64,000 bases of DNA from Ancylostoma caninum (Eukaryota; Nematoda; Chromadorea; Rhabditida; Ancylostomatidae), in NCBI GenBank assembly GCA_037903475.1, contig JBAJFG010000479.1, forward strand, positions 2,218,501-2,282,500, given 5' to 3'. Of the stretch, positions 1 to 11,257 are shown piece by piece (position 1 is the first letter of the stretch; each line of letters starts with the position of its first letter). The notes below the pieces were generated by a model that was not told where the DNA came from, made no database searches, and saw only the letters and a list, made by a program, of their open reading frames with translations. Position numbers and translations under genes: made by a program.

Positions 1-16
1 CTTTCTCGATGGACAC

Positions 17-289
17 CAGCTGCGGACGCGGAAAGTGGGCGGGAGGGAGGGGGGCGCGTTGGAAGAAGTGGGGTCTCCCCGTTTTAGGGGCCCAGACGGA
101 AAATAAAATTGATAAAAAAATATTAATTATAATAACTAATAATTAAAAATTATATTGAAAATAATAATAAGAATAAACAAAGGAAAATAAGCTAGTGCAA
201 AATTTCTAATTTTATTGTAAAGTAGTCTCAAAAATTTAGCGACCCTTTCTCGGGGGAGGGGGGGGGGCGCCCCCCTGCGTCCGCCACTG
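17..289. mobile_element. hAT-like MITE, 273 bp
   Basis: A short non-coding element with ends related to CAGTGGCGGACGCAG; the left end here is degenerate (CAGCTGCGGACGCGG). It is flanked by near-identical 8-bp direct repeats, atggacac at 9-16 and gtggacac at 290-297. The interior is AT-rich and the right end carries a G-run followed by a C-run. The same element, in the same orientation, sits at 41097-41374. Eight-base target duplications and CAG-starting ends are typical of the hAT superfamily; no transposase is encoded. Confidence 0.7.
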
Positions 290-500
290 GTGGACACCTA
301 TCCTGATGTTTTTCTGAACTACGGGGCCCTCACCCGCTCTCTTTGTAAATTTCTAAAGTAATGGAAAAAAGTTAGGAAATATTTGGAAAGTTTGATCAAT
401 TTGCACGACTGGTTTCAGAAAATGTCACAACAGCCTATAAGGACGCAGACAAATCCTCAGACTGTATAATTCCCACGGACCTCAATGAGAGGTGCGCAAA
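290..500. other. Left flank of the tandem duplication
   Basis: Single-copy sequence between the MITE and the first copy of the 33-bp junction repeat. I see no gene or repeat structure in it. It is not repeated before 22354 or 43378, which fixes the left edge of the duplicated unit at 501. Confidence 0.5.
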
Positions 501-507
501 GAGCACA

Positions 508-577
508 TCCCAACTGAGGTAACCGAGTGAAACTTACCGCCGTCCCAACTGAGGTAACCGAGTGAAACTTACCGCCG
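508..577 (+). repeat. 35-bp direct repeat, two copies
   Basis: The 35 bases at 508-542 are repeated immediately at 543-577. They overlap the 33-bp junction repeat. Unit 2 has only one copy at the matching place, so this is a small secondary duplication private to unit 1. Confidence 0.9.
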
Positions 578-2157
578 GCTTCCACGACATGTACACGTCC
601 TTTCGAAGTAATTTTTCAGTGCTTCTAAATTATGTGATGTTGGTAACAAAGCTCCATCAGAAGAGCTACTCTGCTCCGTGCATTGCTGCTAGGCATGGAC
701 TAATCGTTGTGAACATTGTCTCGCCCGGAGGGCTCGAGATCACTAGTCGCTGGTCCTACCGCGAAATCCCGAGCGCAGGGACTTCCACTACGTCTATGCA
801 CCTATGACGAACCATCGGTCGAATGTCCTGTCGGCTTCACATCCTTGCGAGGCACAGCCTACAATTGAGCCTCACGGCGAGCGCATGCGATCACGTGCTA
901 GTCCCCCCACACCTGCGCTCTGTCGCACTACCATGATTTATATAAGAGGATTCTATTTAGTGAAGCTTTTCAAAAAATCGTATCAACTTTCACCATCGCA
1001 CTGCGGGAAAGGTTGGAATACAGCATAACCATCTCACGATCTCACCAAATTTTGGCTGATGAACAATTAGCACACCCAAGTCGAAAACATTAATGTAGCC
1101 GAAATAGAAAGAGCAAACAAAAAACAAAATAATCCTCACAGTGGAAGAAACAAAAGCTTTATTATATTATAGCTTTATTATACAGCACGGACAAGTGTCC
1201 AGTGATGGGTCCCGTATTGATCGTAAGGTATCGTAAAGTATTGACCGCCTTTTGTGACATATGAATTACATAGAAAATTGAAATTGGATAGAAGACCAAG
1301 TGTGACCGTTCTGTTGCCTGGAATCTCAACAATAATGTAAAACTAAGACATGCATTCACTCAATCCATTTTATCTCGATTTCTGCTAGTTCTCAACAGAC
1401 AAGACGGTAGAATGCTTCACTATGACGTTGCAGGTAGTCATCTTTGAGTTGATTCAGAGTTTTTTTCTGAGAAGCTTTTGTGGAATGGAACAGTGCTATG
1501 AAATGGCATATGCTAAGCCACTCACGAATCCACTAATGAAAAGTATCAGCTACTCCTGTTTGTGCGATGATTCGACTTTGTTTCCGTATTTGTTAACGGC
1601 GCAGATAGGTTCCTATCATTATCTGTGGTTCTAGCGCCAAAATCAGCACGTGGCTCAAAAATGGTACTCTGCGGAAGCGCACTGCCCGTAAGATCAATTA
1701 TAGGTTTACAAGTGGGCCGTTCCTCTTCTGAGAAGATTTTTCTCTAGCACACAACTAAAGACAGCGAAGGAGTGTTGCACTAGAAACCATTCTTGTGCCA
1801 TTCAGGTCCAAGTTACTACCCACCTAACTCCTCCAGTTTCAAATCGTTGGATCGTACCACGTGTGCACTGTGAAGCAGCATGCATGTGCTACACCGGAGT
1901 CGCGTATGGATTGTTCAGATAAACAAAGCATGAAATCCACGACGGTCCCTACGGCGCATCACTTATGTCTTTCCTTGTGTCTTCCACAGAGCTGTTCTCA
2001 AGAGTGGAGATAAAATTAGCCGGACATAGTCTCATACTGTTCGCCATATTTTCTTCTGTGTGCTGAGGTTTGCACGAGCCATTTCAAGCGGTCAATATTT
2101 TTTGCGCACCCTGTAACTCTGAACTTTCACTCACTCAAAATAAATGGCTCAGTCTGT

Positions 2158-2159
<2 letters not shown>
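578..2159. other. Duplicated non-coding stretch, unit 1
   Basis: No gene is recognised. The matching stretch in unit 2 is 22396-24879, which is longer because of an 894-bp hAT insertion; the uninterrupted 8-bp target of that insertion is seen here at 1570-1577. Short open frames are present on both strands but none shows a family motif. Confidence 0.5.
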
Positions 2160-2241
<82 letters not shown>

Positions 2242-2267
2242 TGTGTGTGTGTGTATGAGTGTGTGTG
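2160..2267. repeat. (GT)n microsatellite
   Basis: About 108 bases of nearly pure GT with a few A interruptions, immediately left of the 5' LTR. The LTR element inserted into this array: (GT)n also lies on its right side at 7037-7133. Confidence 0.98.
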
Positions 2268-2763
2268 TGTTGATAATTATTGTTCCTAATAATATCAACC
2301 TTATACATCTATTTCTCTTCTGTCCTGGAATTGTATTATTCTGTCATGGACAAATACCGTTGTTTACGATAGGTACTTGTAAACCGCCAGATCATACTTA
2401 AGATAGCACTTGTGTGGATACCCCTGCCGGTTATTACTTTGAAGTAGGTATCTGTTGTACAGATATGAGCATCTAGGGCAACCACGCCCACACCTTTTGC
2501 ATAAAAGGCCCTGGATGCTCAGATCTAGGATCGTCTCGTTCGTCTTAACCGAAAGTATCGTCCGCGTCGTCATGAGTGGCTGTGGTCTGAGTCAGGGAAC
2601 GCTTCGTGGCGTGAACTGACGAGGGCGTAAACCAGCTCTATCTATATTCACCGCTGTATCCAAATCAGGGAACCCTTCGTGGCGTGAACTGAGGCGGATT
2701 TAACTGTAACCAATAAACGGTTATTAAACAGCTCTACTCCATACAAATCCACTAGTCCCACCA
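2268..2763 (+). repeat. 5' LTR of the BEL/Pao element
   Basis: A 496-bp direct repeat of 6539-7034, starting TGTTGATAAT and ending CCCACCA. It differs from the 3' LTR at about 12 positions. The solo LTR in unit 2 resembles the 3' LTR at nearly all of these. Confidence 0.93.
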
Positions 2764-2766
2764 AAT

Positions 2767-2779
2767 TGGTGCATCGGCC
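2767..2779 (+). promoter_or_regulatory. Primer binding site, tRNA-Gly(GCC) type
   Basis: Three bases after the 5' LTR, TGGTGCATCGGCC is the exact complement of a tRNA-Gly 3' end including its CCA tail (GGCCGATGCACCA). Such a match is where a retroelement primes minus-strand DNA synthesis. The tRNA sequence is from general knowledge of eukaryotic tRNA-Gly(GCC); the position and 13-base match are seen directly. Confidence 0.8.
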
Positions 2780-3487
2780 ATTGGTGTATCACTTTCTCGG
2801 CGTTCCAAGAACCCAGAAAGTTGATCAAGAAGACCCGCGTGGCAGGAACACCTCTACGGCCATTTGGACGACAATTCAAGTTGACTACCTGGTCTACCCA
2901 GTAGCTCAACTCAGCTTTTGTGTCTTCAACAAGGCACATTAGCCGGCTGTCACCCCCGGGGACAGCCTCTACTCCACTGCTTGTACTACGGTACTCAGTG
3001 AGGACTCAGTGCTCCCTCACAGGGACTCAGTCTTGCTTCGCTCCGCTTCATCAGTGCTGACAAGCAATTCCTTGTGGACTATCTGGTCTATCCAATAGTT
3101 CAAATCAAGGAAACTAGCTGACTATCTGGTCTACCCAATAATCCAGCTTTTGTGCCATCCATAAGGCACAAGAATCAGCTGTCACTCCAACTGGCAGCTG
3201 CAACCGCTGCGCGTACTACGGTACCCAGCACCGTCTCTGCCGCTCCTTGAGCCAGAGCCACCCGCTCTCAGCTACATCAAGTGCTGACAGCGGACATTGC
3301 AGACTATCTGGTCCACCCAATAGTCCAGCTCTCGTGTCATCCACACGGCACAACTAGCTGCTAGAAAGGCCAGCTGCATCCCAGCGCACTCACAGCCAGG
3401 TGCATTTCTCACGCATAGAGGAGAAAATAGTAGCCGTTATTGGCCTAAAACTCTATGATCACGAGAAATCAGTCAAACAGAGAAAAA
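2780..3487 (+). other. Leader region of the LTR element
   Basis: Non-coding stretch between the primer site and the first Gag methionine. It contains several imperfect repeats of a short motif around gactatctggtctacccaat (near 2882, 3077, 3119 and 3302), so it is internally repetitive. No open frame of note. Confidence 0.6.
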
Positions 3488-3559
3488 ATGACTGAGCTAG
3501 CTGGATTCAAGACGCGAATCTCACTGGCCTGCAGAACCATTGATGCACTCTAGACTAAG

Positions 3560-6268
3560 GTGCAAGCACTCGATCAACCATTCGAGTTCCCAACTACGGC
3601 AACCGAATGTACCATCTTTATCGCAGAAAAGATGGCAGAGATCGATGAGGTCAAGCTATCTCTAGCGGTTTTGCTTGAAAACTTGAAGAGTCAGATAAAC
3701 GTTGCAATGACCAACACTATGGCAAGGAAGGAGCAGTCAGAAAGGGAGAGGCTAATGAATGATCTCGATGCTTTCCTCAATACAGAAGCAAACGAGACTG
3801 AGATTGTAGCAATCCAATGGACAGGCCGACTGAATTACAGGGCTCGAGAGCTGGAAAAACAATCCAGCCTTATCCAAGCACGACTTACTACGTCTACAAC
3901 AATGTCAGCTACGGACACTGACACGGACAGCACCATGTCATCTACACGACATGTCGAAAATAAAATGCGGTTGCCACAGCTCGAAGTGCCCGTGTTTTCT
4001 GGGAGTTACAGAGACTACCCAACATTCTGGACGATCTACGACTCACTCATACACAGCAACCAGCAGCTTACAAACACGGATACGTTCCTTTTCCTGAGGC
4101 AAGCTCTGAAGGGACCAGCTGCAACTCTCCTTGGCAACGTGCCAGTGATAGGACAGAACTATGAGGAAGCAGTCAAGCTCCTAGACAAACGATTCAACAA
4201 GTCAGGATGTATTGCAGACTTGCTCATCACAGAACTCGAGAAGCTTCCTCGAGCACAGAACAATGCAGTCAGCTGCAGACAAACGCTAACAGCACTGACT
4301 GAAAAACTCACCCACATTGAGTGCTCCGGAGTACCGCTGGACAATAACAGAATGTGGAGACGACTCATTTTATCAAAATTTCCTGATACAATGAGCGAGA
4401 AAGTTCTGAGTAAAGAACAGGAAGAAGGCAGACCATTCTCAACGGACGAGATCTTGGATATACTTGAAAATGCGACTGCAATGAAGGAAACGATTTCCCT
4501 CACGACGGAGGCGTTTAACGACGGCTTCACCTTGGATCATGCCAAGCATGATCATACGAAAGAAGGACATGCAAAGCACGCAAGATTCGAGCAGCCTCTT
4601 TGGAATTCTGACCAGAGGAGCAAAACTCGCTCGCAATGTGTTTGCGGTAGCTCTGCCTACAGCATAATGCAATGCCCGACCTTCAGAACAACAGAAGCAC
4701 GTCGCAACGAGGCCGGAAGACGCGGATCCTGCTGGAAATGCTTCAATAGTAATCACAAATCCACCGATTGCAATGCCCTTGGGCCTTGCCCAAAATGCAG
4801 CAGAGGTCATCACTCTGCATTATGTACCGTGGAGCGCTCCACAGGCAACTTCGCAGTGCCAACATCACACTCCAGTCAATCTCGGAAATCTTCAAGCCGC
4901 TCTCCGACAGCAGTATCAAAATCTCCAAGCTGCTTTTTGACAGAAGTATCGAGTACTCAGCAGAATGCCGAGATAGTTTGCCCTGCAACAGCGAAACCTT
5001 CCAAAGAAACGGAGAAGCAGCACGTGCTCATGACAGCATCAGCTCTGGCGTTCAATGTGGACAAATTGGATTATGAATCTGTGGCTATATTCTTCGATGC
5101 AGGTGCTCAGAAAAGCTTCATAAAGGCAGAAAGAAGCGAGGATCTCCACCTTCCAGTGATTCGAAACACCACATTCACCGTGAGCGGATTTGGAGGACTA
5201 ACAGAGACGTTTTCCTCAGAAGAGGTATCTCTGACTCTGAAGAACAAAACGAGCGGAACAGTTGTAAAAGGAATCGCAATGCACACCAAATCCTCATTGA
5301 CTTCCGTCATGAGCACAGCAAAACTCAGCTTTGCTGACAGGAGATTCATCCGCAAACGAAAGATTAGAATAGCTCAGCCCACATTAAAACATACTCTGGT
5401 CACTCCTGACATTCTTGTCGGACAAGATTTGATTGATACCTTCCTCTTACGAAAGAAGGCCTGCATCACCTTGCCGTCAGGACTAGTGCTTACACCTACT
5501 ATCTTTGATTATGCCATCTCAGGAAGTAGCTCCATCAGCATGTCGCGACCATCGCAGACGCTCACCCAGAACGGAGCCATTATCATTGCCACAGCAATGA
5601 CAAACAGAGCAGCGGAACGACACAAGCAGCATCTGACAAACAATCCTGAGTTCAAGTCTTCCGGAATTGAAATGGGCAAATCAAAAAATGGAAGGTCAAA
5701 TCCTGACTTCATGAACAACGACGAGAGCGCAATCCAGATAAAAAATGGCAAACTTCTCACAGGATCGCCAACTCTTATTAACAACAGTTCAGCAGTGCTC
5801 AGTCAGGCTACCCTCAAGCAACTGAAGTCACTCAACACCGCTTGTAGTGATGTCTCAGACAAGCCTTCATCGGACAATAATGTGAAGAGCAACGATGGAA
5901 ACATTCTACAGGAAATAGTGCCAGCATTTCATCAATGCAAGGACGTATTAAATGTGGATACAGCGATACAGAGAGACCATCTTTACGACTGTCCCAACAA
6001 CGACATCACATCGCAGGATTGGACATCACCTAGCCATCGTGGCCAGCAAGGTCTTCTCACGCAACATTCAAAGGAGGACAAAGCAGTCTTCATCGAAACG
6101 CAAATGAAATACTTGGGATGCGATTACCATATATCTGATGAAGATTGCGAAACACGGATGACAGTTACCGCGAGAACGCGACTTCTCAAATTTCGATCCG
6201 AAGTGAGAAGTCATTTCAACTACGCCTGTGCCCCGAAGGCAAGTTGCAGAGGCAACATGCTCATCTAG
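3560..6268 (+). CDS. Gag-protease polyprotein of a BEL/Pao element, no RT
   Basis: A 902-codon open frame; residues are counted from the GTG at 3560. The first ATG inside it is at 3632, but an in-frame ATG at 3488 leads into it and is cut off by a TAG at 3551, so the true start may be 3488 with one nonsense change. Residues ~138-290 match the DUF1759 Gag pattern (LPQLEVPVFSG, FLRQALKGPA). Residues 391-422 hold two CCHC-type knuckles (CWKCFNSNHKSTDC, then CPKC..HH...C). A retropepsin-like fold is suggested by FFDAGAQKSF (D513) and DILVGQDL (~617), but the usual DTG/DSG is DAG here. After the protease the frame stays open for about 250 residues rich in S, N and K that do not resemble RT. Probably inactive or dependent on a helper element. 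Confidence 0.85.
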   Translation: MQALDQPFEFPTTATECTIFIAEKMAEIDEVKLSLAVLLENLKSQINVAMTNTMARKEQSERERLMNDLDAFLNTEANETEIVAIQWTGRLNYRARELEKQSSLIQARLTTSTTMSATDTDTDSTMSSTRHVENKMRLPQLEVPVFSGSYRDYPTFWTIYDSLIHSNQQLTNTDTFLFLRQALKGPAATLLGNVPVIGQNYEEAVKLLDKRFNKSGCIADLLITELEKLPRAQNNAVSCRQTLTALTEKLTHIECSGVPLDNNRMWRRLILSKFPDTMSEKVLSKEQEEGRPFSTDEILDILENATAMKETISLTTEAFNDGFTLDHAKHDHTKEGHAKHARFEQPLWNSDQRSKTRSQCVCGSSAYSIMQCPTFRTTEARRNEAGRRGSCWKCFNSNHKSTDCNALGPCPKCSRGHHSALCTVERSTGNFAVPTSHSSQSRKSSSRSPTAVSKSPSCFLTEVSSTQQNAEIVCPATAKPSKETEKQHVLMTASALAFNVDKLDYESVAIFFDAGAQKSFIKAERSEDLHLPVIRNTTFTVSGFGGLTETFSSEEVSLTLKNKTSGTVVKGIAMHTKSSLTSVMSTAKLSFADRRFIRKRKIRIAQPTLKHTLVTPDILVGQDLIDTFLLRKKACITLPSGLVLTPTIFDYAISGSSSISMSRPSQTLTQNGAIIIATAMTNRAAERHKQHLTNNPEFKSSGIEMGKSKNGRSNPDFMNNDESAIQIKNGKLLTGSPTLINNSSAVLSQATLKQLKSLNTACSDVSDKPSSDNNVKSNDGNILQEIVPAFHQCKDVLNVDTAIQRDHLYDCPNNDITSQDWTSPSHRGQQGLLTQHSKEDKAVFIETQMKYLGCDYHISDEDCETRMTVTARTRLLKFRSEVRSHFNYACAPKASCRGNMLI

Positions 6269-6538
6269 TCATCAAGATCGCATCAACAACGGCCGACCAC
6301 GTGTAGAAGCTCAAGCAGTGCTCCGACATCGCTGGACGATTCATCGGCGATCTGTGTTTTTGTTTTGTTTGAATGTGATATGTGAACGTTTTTGGAGATG
6401 AAAGGTTACGATTAAATTTTTAAGGTATGTAATTTTGTCACTGCTGCCATTGTTCACAACTCTAGCCACGTTTGCATCAAATTGTCGTTGTTATCTGATC
6501 CGTTCATATTTGCTAGCGCCTTCGCTCGCGCGCCCCAC
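6269..6538. other. 3' internal region of the LTR element
   Basis: Non-coding sequence between the stop codon and the 3' LTR. The bases just before the LTR are pyrimidine- and GC-rich (ctcgcgcgccccac), so no ordinary polypurine tract is visible next to the LTR. This also suggests a rearranged internal region. Confidence 0.5.
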
Positions 6539-7034
6539 TGTTGATAATTATTGTTCCTAATAATATCAACCTTATACATCTATTTCTCTTCTGTCCTGGA
6601 ATTGTATTATTCTGTCATGGACAAATACCGTTGTTTACGATAGGGACTTGTAAACCGCCAGGTCATATTTAAGATAGCACTTGTGTAGATACCCCCGGCG
6701 GTTATTACTTTGAAGTAGGTATCTGTTGTACAGATATGAGCATCTAGGGCAACCACGCCCACACCTTTTGCATAAAAGGCCCTGGATGCTCAGATCTAGG
6801 ATCGTCTCGTTCGTCTTAACCGAGAGTATCGTCCGCGTCGTCATGAGTGGCTGTGGTCTGAATCAGGGAACGCTTCGTGGCGTGAACTGACGAGGACGTA
6901 AACCAGCTCTATCTATATTCACCGCTGTATCCAAATCAGGGAACCCTTCGTGGCGTTAACTGAGGCGGATTTAACTGTAACCAATAAACTGTTATTAAAC
7001 AGCTCTACTCCATACAAATCCACTGGTCCCACCA
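6539..7034 (+). repeat. 3' LTR of the BEL/Pao element
   Basis: 496 bp, direct repeat of 2268-2763. It differs from the unit 2 solo LTR (25131-25626) at only about two positions, far fewer than from its own partner LTR. Confidence 0.93.
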
Positions 7035-7265
<231 letters not shown>

Positions 7266-7639
7266 ACACTGCTTCAAAGGAGTGCGCTGGTGCCGAACTG
7301 TTTAGAAACGGAACAGATCCACTGTTGCTTTGGGAGCGTGCCTGCGCTAATTAGTGATGAAACACTACTAAAAAAGTTGAAACAGTACAGTGGACCTGCC
7401 TCTTTCCGTTTCCGAACAGTTCCGCCAAGTAAGAGCCCTCCGCAGTGCAATAGTGGTAACCGTCTAAGAATGGTACCCGATAGTAGGAGAATAATGCACA
7501 TTCGCCTCCTCTGTTCAGCCTCACAACCCTTCCTGTGTTTGCTTCATCTCATTTCTGCCTAACCATATCCCACCGTCCTCACTAGCATTGAACATGCTTC
7601 AAGCGACGCGATTTGGTCGTCGCGACTGAGTTTGCACGA

Positions 7640-7664
7640 ACGATTCAATCGCGGCGATTGAATC
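7640..7664. repeat. Short palindrome
   Basis: CGATTCAATCGC and its reverse complement GCGATTGAATCG are separated by one base. In unit 2 the same site has one base change in an arm. Confidence 0.6.
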
Positions 7665-7812
7665 GCTTGCTTGGGCATACTTGATTTAATGATTGGCGAC
7701 GGCATTGAATCATTTGTTAGGCTCATTCCACTAGAATTAGGCAAAAACCACTAGGCTCCATTCACATTTGTTTCCCGTAGCTAGCGGTAGTAAGCTGTTG
7801 TAAAAAGCTACA

Positions 7813-8044
7813 GTCTATCAGCTCACAGAGGGCGCCCGATCCGACTTTGTCCGCAACTACGACCTCATCATTTTTCAGCTAACTGATCCATTTTTTGCAC
7901 TTTTTTGATTTGCATGTGGTGTGATTCCTTCCACTCTTATGTTCCCTACTGCCATTCGCTAAAATATCCTTCCAGACGCGTTCTGCGGGCAAAGTCGTAA
8001 TTGCAGACAAAGTCAGATCAGGCGCCTTCTGTGAGCTGATAGAC
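7813..8044. mobile_element. Inverted-repeat MITE, 232 bp (unit 1)
   Basis: Ends are an imperfect ~50-bp inverted repeat starting GTCTATCAGCTCACAGA and continuing through GGCGCC and GACTTTGTC. No coding capacity. The target duplication is not clear. The same element is at 26405-26636 in unit 2, so it predates the duplication. Confidence 0.65.
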
Positions 8045-8053
8045 CATATGCAA

Positions 8054-8387
8054 TGCTAGGCTTCCAAAATCTGGTGAGTACCCATCAGTCTTCGTTCGAC
8101 GAAGTATGACGGCTGAGGGAAGAAAGAAAGATTTTGAACTTTGGGAGGCTCAGGTGACTCAAAAGTTTTTAGCCGGCATTCAAACGACGAAAAAAGTCTT
8201 CCTGGAATTCTGGTCCTGATTAGCTCAGAAATATGCTTCGGCTTATCGCGATCAGTCCTTTGTTGGTGCCCCTTTGACTCACTCTCAGGTTACCTGCCAA
8301 AGTTCAAAATCTTTCATTCTTCCCTCAGCCGTCATACTTCATCGAACGAAGACTGAAGGGTACTCAGCATATTTTGGAAGCCTAGCA
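8054..8387. mobile_element. Long-TIR MITE, 334 bp (unit 1)
   Basis: Two inverted arms of about 100 bp starting TGCTAGGCTTCCAAAAT, differing at several positions, around a ~130-bp centre. A transcript could fold into a long hairpin. Present at 26646-26979 in unit 2. It lies directly beside the 232-bp MITE. Confidence 0.7.
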
Positions 8388-9982
8388 CTATATAGATGAG
8401 GCTGTTTGTCAGCAGCGTTCAGATGGCGACGCAACTTTTATTGATCGCAGTCAATTAGGGTTAGGACATCCCATGTTTAAGACTTACTCAGGTCTTCATT
8501 TCACTTTCACTCGTCTCGGCTATCATTGTTAATACAATGCGTGCAATGTGATGCACATGGTGCTTCACAGCCTTTCGTCTCCGTGTGACGTCTTCGTGCG
8601 GCTCCGTACATGGTCCATCACGCGGAATGTGCTCTTCATGTCCATAGAACGTTCCCCTGCGATCGGGTTGCGCAAATGGTGCATTAGCAACAAAAATTCT
8701 CTCAGGCTACGCTCGCCATGGAAAAATCTACTCGCTTCGCAATGTGTTGGGATTCTTCTATCAGGTCGTCAAGCATGAAATGTCTGATTTTCAATTAGAA
8801 GATTTTAAGTTTTGTTTCTCAAGTAGGAAGAGATACAAAATAAGCAAATACGCTCTTGTACTATGGCTATGGGCATACCCTTGCCATCTTACCAGTGGCT
8901 TAGTTGTGCCAACAGTTGGGCAATCAAGTAACAGAGAGTGTTTCCACACCATGTTGAAAATCGAACATTTTTCCGGCAAAAAGTGGGCTAATCCTGAAGG
9001 AGTGGTGGTCAAGTAGAGCAAGATTTGGCCAGCACAGTGAGTGACAGGTTGTTTCCCACCGCTCTTCACCTAGTCTGACCTGTTCACTTATTTTTGAGGG
9101 GCAAATTGTGGGAAATTCGTATATCGAACCACTCGTTATGGTCGCATTGTCGTGAGAGCCCAAATTCTTTGGATAAGCAGCTACATACTTATGCAGGCCT
9201 TGTTTGACTCCTATCCGCTTCCGCTATAAGGCTCATTTTCCGTTTTATGCCAGCTGATCGGAACTTCCCAGACAGATGCTGTTCAGTGCATTCACTAGAC
9301 AAACGTTCTCCAAATACTTCGCTGGTGTTTCCAGTTCTCCCGCACTGATGGCTCGAAAATGGAATCCCTGTTTCAAAATGACACGATTTTTGCTCTTCGA
9401 ATAATTTAACAAGCAAGCTAAGCGAGTCATTTCACAAGCTTCCAAACAAAACTCTAAACGCTGGTCAAAAACCAAGGAAGTGATTCTGAAAGAGGGAGGA
9501 TGTACTTTTTAAGAAAGATGAAAGGTGATCCAGTAAAGCTTCGAAGATACCGACCGCTCATGAAATCAGACATGTCATACCTGACGACTCAATACTAGGA
9601 AATTAAGAGAAGATCTATCCTACCGTGTCTGTCGCAATCCTCAAACTCCTCAAAAATGAGAATTTATATGGAAGAGTGTACTACGTTGTCCCCCAACTCT
9701 TCTCAAGGGTGTTCGCGTTGAAACGCCTTGCTTCTGGTACATAGTTTTATTTCTTTTGTTACTTTATGTTCTGTTAATGTAAAAACATTTTGCACATGAG
9801 AGGATACACTCATAGCATAAGCATTCACAACATCCTTTGCAAAACAGTTTCACTGGAAAACTGTGGATAAGCACCGAGCATGAGTGCACCAACATCGTCC
9901 CGTCCTCTGGTCGTACCTCATGTTTGAAATCTCTTTCCTTACTGTCAGACGAAGGACATGTAACCTTGTCATGGTCTAAAAA
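8388..9982. other. Duplicated stretch without a recognised gene
   Basis: Contains short open frames on both strands but no family motif or convincing splice-site pair. Unit 2 counterpart is about 26980-28577, collinear with scattered substitutions and small indels. Confidence 0.4.
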
Positions 9983-10617
9983 TTATCTCAGCAAGAGAAG
10001 GTTCATCTCCTTATAGACAACTTCGACGCGGACGTCCATCTTCACGCGATAGGCTGGATCTCTTTCTCTGGAATTTTCTAACAGTTGTATTCTACCATGT
10101 TTCCTAGCACAGTACAGGAGATTGATGGACAAGTTTCTGAGAAAAGCAGCTTTTAGTTTGTCGTTCTTGAATTCGCATGAACTGCTGCCATTACAGATGT
10201 TGCATGTGGTTGCTTTCAATAATTTTTTTCGTGTCATGTTCATGCTTTCCTTTTATGCTGCAATCTATCAATTGCCGTGATGTTCCCACCTACAAACAAA
10301 CAGTAAATAAAATTATACAGACTTGCTTTAAACTGCTGTACCAGCGATATTCGATCTCAGCTGAAGTGAGGGAGCAGAGGAAAACTTTCGTAGCATTTTT
10401 ATGTACCGTCCTTTTTCGTTCTGTGCTACGACAACGTCGAAAAAATAAGAAGTCAAAGTTTTGAGTGGGGTGTGGAGCAGAAAACGATAAATGAAAGTTG
10501 TCAAATCTTCACTGTCCTGCAGTGTGGATTCCTCATGCGTGCAAGATTGTATGCGATAAGATTTGTGTCCGCAGGAAACGCGTCTATGCCCATAGACGAA
10601 AGTGTCCGACATGATCC
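9983..10617 (-). CDS. Candidate two-exon gene of unknown function (unit 1)
   Basis: On the minus strand an acceptor (cattt-cag) ends at 10618, five bases before an ATG at 10612 whose frame begins MSDTFVYGHRRVSCGHKSY, a layout like a trans-spliced nematode start. Downstream, an acceptor at 10185 opens a frame from 10184 (SSCEFKNDKLKAAFLRNLSI, later YRVKMDVRVEVVYK) that ends with TAA at 9983. The donor between them was not settled. I do not recognise the protein. The second exon frame is kept open in unit 2 with two conservative changes, and a nonsense change in unit 2 falls just upstream of the proposed acceptor, which fits an intron there. Could also be chance open frames. Confidence 0.3.
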
Positions 10618-11257
10618 CTGAAATGAACAATATCACCTTAAAATTTCGAAAACTTTCAAAAAATTTTTAATACTCCAGCCATGTCATATGATATGCGTAT
10701 TTGTATACAAGTGTGAACAAAAAAATAAAGATGCAAGCATTACTGGCAAATCACAATTAACGCTGGCTTGTCTGCACCTCTTTTTTAATACTTGGCTTCC
10801 CCCTTTCCTTTTGGAAAGCATCAGCTGCCTCGTAGTAAATGAATAGAATCGTGGTCATCGTAAGAAGTATGGTCAGCAAATAACAAGTCATTTTCTTAGG
10901 AGACAAACGCCATGCACGAATTCACCAACTCAGAGCATCATCGCGTACCTATTTGTCTTTTACCTCATATTCACAACTATCTCCACTACTCTGTGTGTTC
11001 CAACACGAAGGTGCCCAATTTGAAGTTTTCTAATTTACAACTTCTTTTTGATGGTCAACTATCGAGGTGTTCCTCATAATATCTACAGAAGTGAATGTCC
11101 TAGATACTAGATTGGTAAAACAAATAAAAAGAAGTTGAAAAGAAGGTCTCCGGCGTAGCACAGAACACGTTTCAGAAAACATAGTTTTAAATTTGACGAT
11201 GCGAGAGCAAAAAGGATGATAAGGTCGGGAAATGTTTCAGGGGTTATATGCATTTAA
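10618..11257. other. Duplicated stretch, nothing recognised
   Basis: AT-rich non-coding sequence collinear with 29213-29858. I see no gene, RNA or repeat structure beyond short homopolymers. Confidence 0.4.

Larger units (their letters stand above)
2268..7034 (+). mobile_element. BEL/Pao-type LTR retrotransposon lacking RT and integrase
   Basis: A 4,767-bp element with two 496-bp direct LTRs (2268-2763 and 6539-7034), a tRNA-Gly type primer binding site at 2767-2779, and one long open frame with Gag (DUF1759-like), CCHC zinc-knuckle and aspartic-protease-like (DUF1758-like) regions, the combination known from BEL/Pao elements. No reverse transcriptase, RNase H or integrase motifs are visible, and the internal region (about 3.8 kb) is too short for them. 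The two LTRs differ at about 12 positions by eye. Both flanks are (GT)n, so a target duplication cannot be set precisely; GTGTG on both sides would fit. The matching locus in unit 2 is a solo LTR. Confidence 0.9.

Noticed and set aside
2144..2401. Open frames made of alternating Val-Cys or Thr-His across the (GT)n arrays
   Set aside because: They are translations of microsatellites (also at 6950-7305, 24864-25264 and 25542-25897) and not genes.
4159..5784. Several minus-strand open frames inside the Gag-protease region
   Set aside because: They overlap the long plus-strand frame, which has clear domain motifs; they are shadow frames.
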